Shown here piece after piece: positions 60,676-64,000 of a stretch of DNA of 64,000 bases. The notes under the pieces were generated by a model. The model ran no database searches. It saw only the letters and a program-made list of their open reading frames with translations, and was not told the DNA's origin. The number at the start of each line of letters is the position of its first letter. Within the stretch, counting starts at the first letter, position 1. Position numbers and translations under genes: made by a program. Source of the stretch: Firm-13 sp964617375 (lineage in GTDB: Bacteria; Bacillota; Clostridia; Saccharofermentanales; Saccharofermentanaceae); assembly GCA_964617375.1 (NCBI GenBank), contig CAZTXQ010000007.1:10949-74948 (forward strand), written 5' to 3'.

Positions 60676-62221
60676 GGGGAAGTCCTCCGTAATAAGCCGC
60701 GCCGCGCGTAAATCCGTAGTCTTCTGTATTCTTCGTTTTGGATGCTTCCGGTGCAGCCTCTTTTAGTTTGTCCTGCCCGGACTGTAAGATCGTGCTAATG
60801 TTCTTGTAACTGGGATTAGGGGTGTAACTAAGAGCCTTGGTACAGGCGGTTTCCAGTCGCTCAAGAGAATACTTGTCAGCCAGTTTGAGTAAAGCCATGC
60901 AGGCTCGGTATCCTTGCTGTTCCACCTTATGTGTGTGCAGAATGGAACCGACAACGACTTCTGTGCTTGGACCAACATGCTGCGCCCAACGAATAAATCG
61001 TTCCGCATTCCACTGCAAATATTGCTGGTGCTCCTGCGGCATATGTTCCGTCACGGTACTGTATTGACCCTCTCTGCCATGAATTCTTGGATGGGAGCAG
61101 ATTCGGTGATTATGGAAGAAGACTTCAATAATATGAGTGGTTACACGGACATCTACCTGATGACGGATATACTCATACGGTACGGAATAGAACATTTTGT
61201 CTACGGATATGTGATAATTGAACTGGACAGTGGCAACCTTCCAGGTGGCCAACTCGTACGGGGAAATCGGCAAGGGCTGCAGCAGTAATTTTTCTTCTTC
61301 CAGGAAGGTGCTGAGCCGACTGCCGGTTTTCTTTTGAAAGGGTTTCCGATTGAAGATATCCAGTTTTTCTCGCATGGCGTCATTTAGTTCCTGTACACTA
61401 AAGAACTTTTCATTACGCAAAGCACTCAAAATCCAAGTGGAAATAACACCGACGGTTCCTTCTACGCTTGCCTTATCCTTTGGTTTTCTGACGCGCGCGG
61501 GAATAACGGCGGTGCCATAGTGTTCAGCCATTTCGTGATAGGTTTTGTTAATAACCGGCGTATACCAGGATGGTTTTGTCACGCCTGTTTTGAGATTATC
61601 CGGAATCAGCAGCCGTGTTACGCCGCCAAAAAAGGCATAGGCGTGTACGTGTGCTGTAATCCAACATTCCAAATCCTGTGAGGAAAAAGCTTCTACATAG
61701 GCATACTTGCTGCTGGAAAGAACCGCAACAAAGACGTATGCGTCATTGCTGTCTCCGGTATCCCGGTCAACCCAATGTGCAACTTGACCGGCCCAATCGA
61801 CTTCCATCTGCTCGCCGGGTTTACGATGAATATGCATGGTGGCTTTGGTTGTTGAAGCGTACTGACGATAGTGATTACAAAACTGCGTGTACATAAGTGG
61901 GATTTCTTGATTTTGCCGACAACTTTCACAGTATTCGTGCCACAGCAGAGTGAGGGTCACTCCGCTTTTGGCCATCTCCTTGTGAATGTGTTCACAGTCC
62001 GGAGTCCGCCGTAAGGATTCTTGTGGCTGCCGCTCCGGAAAGAGCAGAATCTCCAGCTCGGGATTTGTCCGGCTGCTGATTTTGCCCTCGTCCAGCTGCA
62101 TCTGTTCTGCTCGCTGAAAGACATTGGCAACGGTGTTTCGGGCGCAGCCGCAGCTGACGGCAACGCTCCTTTGGCTGATTCCCTGGCTTTTTAAGCGCAG
62201 GATTTCTCGATAATCGGTCAT
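60665..62221 (-). CDS. istA: IS21-family transposase IstA
   Basis: 518 residues. The N-terminal helix-turn-helix (ILRLKSQGISQRSVAVSCGCARNTV) is followed by an rve/DDE core: first Asp in MEVDWAGQVAHW, second in LLIPDNLKTGV, Glu in KDKASVEGTVGVIST. A C-terminal beta-rich domain (about 330-400) follows. AGGAGG precedes the ATG. No frameshift or stop interrupts it, so the element may still move. Confidence 0.95.
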   Translation of the reverse strand: MTDYREILRLKSQGISQRSVAVSCGCARNTVANVFQRAEQMQLDEGKISSRTNPELEILLFPERQPQESLRRTPDCEHIHKEMAKSGVTLTLLWHEYCESCRQNQEIPLMYTQFCNHYRQYASTTKATMHIHRKPGEQMEVDWAGQVAHWVDRDTGDSNDAYVFVAVLSSSKYAYVEAFSSQDLECWITAHVHAYAFFGGVTRLLIPDNLKTGVTKPSWYTPVINKTYHEMAEHYGTAVIPARVRKPKDKASVEGTVGVISTWILSALRNEKFFSVQELNDAMREKLDIFNRKPFQKKTGSRLSTFLEEEKLLLQPLPISPYELATWKVATVQFNYHISVDKMFYSVPYEYIRHQVDVRVTTHIIEVFFHNHRICSHPRIHGREGQYSTVTEHMPQEHQQYLQWNAERFIRWAQHVGPSTEVVVGSILHTHKVEQQGYRACMALLKLADKYSLERLETACTKALSYTPNPSYKNISTILQSGQDKLKEAAPEASKTKNTEDYGFTRGAAYYGGLPHVE

Positions 62222-62385
62222 GAAAATGACCTCCTGTATTTATTTGCGAGCCTATTCGGCATCACATAACTCCAGTGTACTGGAATCTAAATACGGGTGG
62301 TCTTCGCAATTAACATCGTGGCTCTCTTTGATTAACAGGGTGGCTCAAACTCATTAACATCGTTGCTCAAAATGCGGTAACATAT

Positions 62386-62675
62386 TCATATTCCAGCGAT
62401 CAGAGCCGTAACACCAGCCAGTGAGGTAGCGCGCTTCAGGTTATACACCAGAAAGCATAACCCCAGCGCTTCTGTGGCTTTTTCTTTGCTCCGGCACAGC
62501 AGATAATGTGCATCGTAGTACCATTTGACGGTTCTGAACGGATGCTCAGATAAACATTTAGGGACCGCAAGGATCTTGGGATCACTTTTGAATCGCAGCT
62601 GCACCTTCCGTTTTTCAAGATCTTTTCGATCCATTGTGTGATTGTTGCTTCAGCGATACCAGAAAGTTCATCCAA
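62386..62675 (-). pseudogene. Transposase remnant (IS1182-like C-terminus)
   Basis: The frame ending at 62386 reads HPFRTVKWYYDAHYLLCRSK and LGLCFLVYNLKRATSL, the C-terminal signature of IS1182-type DDE transposases. A partly overlapping second frame (MDELSGIAEATITQWIEKIL) continues it upstream, so the gene is frameshifted and lacks its catalytic part. Up to about 62830 further minus-strand scraps (TANKDGQRELIVAMK) look transposase-like. The IS21 element abuts its end. Confidence 0.6.
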
Positions 62676-62848
62676 TTCTCGCGGTCTACCTTTCCACTTT
62701 CATAGCTACGATCAACTCTCGTTGCCCATCTTTATTGGCGGTCATCACCACAAAAATAGTGACATCCTCGTACAATCTACCTCAATTGCACTTGAGGCAA
62801 ATTCCGTCAAGATATATGGGTACCAAATGACAAGCCGCCTTTCATGTA

Positions 62849-63208
62849 TTACATTCTAATAATAAGCGCTCCGGTAGCCCAATATACCAAAGACAAAACA
62901 AAGCTTACAATCTCCATACGCCCATACAACTTACGTCTGATGCAGCAAATTGCATAAATAATAAACCCAATTGAAGCTATGACAACTCCAATTTGAATTG
63001 CTCTATACTCTTTAACAATCGGTGCATGTGTATATGTTATTTCTATATCTTCTTTTTCTTCATTGCTACCGTGTTCCGGTAAATATTCTATAAACCTGTT
63101 TTCAGGACTTTCTATTTGATAGTGTAACGAAAATAATAAAAAAGCAGTCGAAATTAGCAAGAATATCAATAGAAGAATCATCATAACTTTACTGTTTTGT
63201 TTATTCAT
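62849..63208 (-). CDS. Small membrane protein, possible immunity protein
   Basis: 119 residues with three or four membrane helices: about 8-28, 70-88, 98-115, with an acidic outside loop (EYLPEHGSNEEKEDIEITY). The ATG at 63208 has GGGAG about 9 bases upstream; it starts five bases before the end of the upstream gene (overlap). Very AT-rich. No family was recognised. Its position right after a large protein with a candidate catalytic C-terminus suggests an immunity role, which is inference only. Confidence 0.55.
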   Translation of the reverse strand: MNKQNSKVMMILLLIFLLISTAFLLFSLHYQIESPENRFIEYLPEHGSNEEKEDIEITYTHAPIVKEYRAIQIGVVIASIGFIIYAICCIRRKLYGRMEIVSFVLSLVYWATGALIIRM

Positions 63209-63212
63209 ATTA

Positions 63213-64000
63213 TTATGTCTCCCAATAAATTTCACCAATAATCTCATAAGTTACTTCGTTATCACTATTTCTGTAATATCTAAGTAAACCCTGCCTATCT
63301 TCATCAGTCGTATATTCATGAATAGTCCAATGTTCCCCGATAAAACTTCTTGAATATAGTGGATATTTCTGAAAGTACGCGGCAAAAGGAAAGTTGCCAT
63401 GAAACGAATTTTCTACCCAACAATATTCAAACGTTGACGTGCCATCCCATGCATACACTTCAGAAACAAAATTGTTTTCTATTATCCCTTTTGCAATATT
63501 TGAAGTATAATCTCCAAGCTGTCCTCCAAAACACGCGGACACTCTAACAACATCGATTTTTTTATCCTTTAACTCACTTATAATACTAAAGTCACTACCT
63601 GCAACAAAGCAACTAAGTTCATCTGATATTGTGCTATCCGCTAACCATAAAACATAGTGATTCTGACTTGTTATAAACTGTCCATGACTAACGATGTCAA
63701 CTTCTTTAATTTTATAGTATTCTTTCCCCCCAACCATACCCATACTATCCCAGGCATTTATAAATGATTCATATATGTCTGTATATATAATATCACATTT
63801 AATTCCCAAAGAAGTTAAATAACTATACCTCAAGTTTGCTTCATTTTCTAACGCCATCGGAAAGTGATCCAAATCACAATTACCATAAATAATATAAGCT
63901 ATTTGATCATTTTCTATGTTCGGTCTAGCATCTTTACCATCGTTTGAGTCATCATAATCGGAATCCGGATTATTAGGATCCGATTTCGGAACAGATATAA
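63213..64000 (-). CDS. C-terminal part of a larger protein with a His/Cys dyad (clan CD-like), cut by window edge
   Basis: About 261 codons are open to the right edge and no start is visible. The first visible part is a low-complexity Asp/Asn-rich linker (KSDPNNPDSDYDDSNDGKD). The domain after it has VDIVSHGQF and, about 50 residues later, VVRVSACFGGQLGD, the His-Gly and Ala-Cys-x-Gly pattern of caspase-like (clan CD) peptidases. AT-rich, overlapping a small membrane-protein gene downstream. It could be the tip of a polymorphic toxin or a surface peptidase; the rest of the gene is needed to decide. Confidence 0.5.
   Translation of the reverse strand, partial: ISVPKSDPNNPDSDYDDSNDGKDARPNIENDQIAYIIYGNCDLDHFPMALENEANLRYSYLTSLGIKCDIIYTDIYESFINAWDSMGMVGGKEYYKIKEVDIVSHGQFITSQNHYVLWLADSTISDELSCFVAGSDFSIISELKDKKIDVVRVSACFGGQLGDYTSNIAKGIIENNFVSEVYAWDGTSTFEYCWVENSFHGNFPFAAYFQKYPLYSRSFIGEHWTIHEYTTDEDRQGLLRYYRNSDNEVTYEIIGEIYWET

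Larger units (their letters stand above)
59818..62382 (-). mobile_element. IS21-family insertion sequence, complete
   Basis: About 2.56 kb containing istA and istB in the usual order. The ends are related inverted repeats beginning TGTTA: left TGTTAATGCACAGTG, right (minus strand) TGTTACCGCATTTTG, both continuing into CRACGATGTTAATGA. Further TGTTAAT copies inside each end are as in IS21 multiple terminal repeats. No clear target duplication was found at the borders, so the exact boundaries are provisional. Confidence 0.85.

Noticed and set aside
62638..62859. Plus-strand frames of 62-73 codons
   Set aside because: They lie antisense to transposase debris and have no ribosome sites.

Overview
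The window is chromosomal DNA of a strictly anaerobic, Gram-positive bacterium of the Bacillota, class Clostridia (a gut or rumen Lachnospiraceae/Oscillospiraceae-like organism is the best guess). The grounds are AGGAGG-type ribosome sites, a Rex redox repressor, a reverse rubrerythrin, an iron-type alcohol dehydrogenase, a LiaF-like/LytTR pair, many lipoproteins and tRNAs with encoded CCA. The species cannot be named from the sequence. Most genes have balanced base composition. Two stretches are clearly AT-richer and look acquired: about 45.2-46.9 kb and 62.4-64.0 kb.

Layout. 0-8.6 kb: start of a BMP-type lipoprotein, an MFS transporter, a candidate 53-aa gene, an AI-2E-type exporter, two paralogous membrane proteins, a PyrE-like phosphoribosyltransferase, an alpha/beta hydrolase and a HAD phosphatase. 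9.8-13.1 kb: the Leloir operon galK-galT-galE. 13.3-18.0 kb: an HscC-type Hsp70 with its J-domain/TPR partner, a LURP-one-like protein and a Cof-type phosphatase. 18.2-20.1 kb: a RloA/RloB (AbiL-like) candidate phage-defence pair. 20.4-25.6 kb: an Ntn-hydrolase-like protein, Rex with a membrane protein, an Fe-ADH, a LysR regulator and a TSCPD protein. 26.6-28.7 kb: a LytTR/LiaF-like pair and a YhhN protein. 28.8-34.3 kb: a sensory cluster (solute-binding lipoprotein, receiver-HD-GYP protein, SBP-fused hybrid kinase). 35.2-40.5 kb: a potassium locus (trkA, trkA, a 34-aa membrane peptide, trkH) that runs into an inverted trkA fragment and divergent kdpDE. 40.6-43.2 kb: a BlaI/BlaR1-like pair with palindromic operators. 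43.3-58.9 kb: mixed metabolic, membrane and secreted proteins, including reverse rubrerythrin, a radical-SAM/YGPP-lipoprotein pair, and a MATE exporter behind a leader ORF and terminator. 59.2-59.6 kb: two tRNA-Ser genes with a duplicated 3' end. 59.8-62.4 kb: an IS21-family element, followed by a transposase remnant and, at the window edge, a His/Cys-dyad protein with a small membrane neighbour.

The most unusual DNA-level feature is a set of intergenic tandem arrays made of hairpin units. Three of them (about 6.1-6.5, 8.9-9.2 and 25.9-26.3 kb) have a 74-75 bp period, or 95 bp in places. They share a short core, ATCATTGAnGA, but each array has its own hairpin stem. Two simpler hairpin arrays lie at 18.04 and 25.8 kb. 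None resembles a CRISPR array or a standard transposon end.

Other points worth following: the trkH/trkA rearrangement, which appears to remove the last transmembrane helix of TrkH; the 34-aa peptide in the potassium operon; the leader ORF-terminator-MATE arrangement; the rSAM/lipoprotein pair; a BlaR1-like protein with an unfamiliar sensor region; and the possible toxin/immunity pair at the right edge. All assignments come from reading the sequence and from remembered family features. No database search was run.
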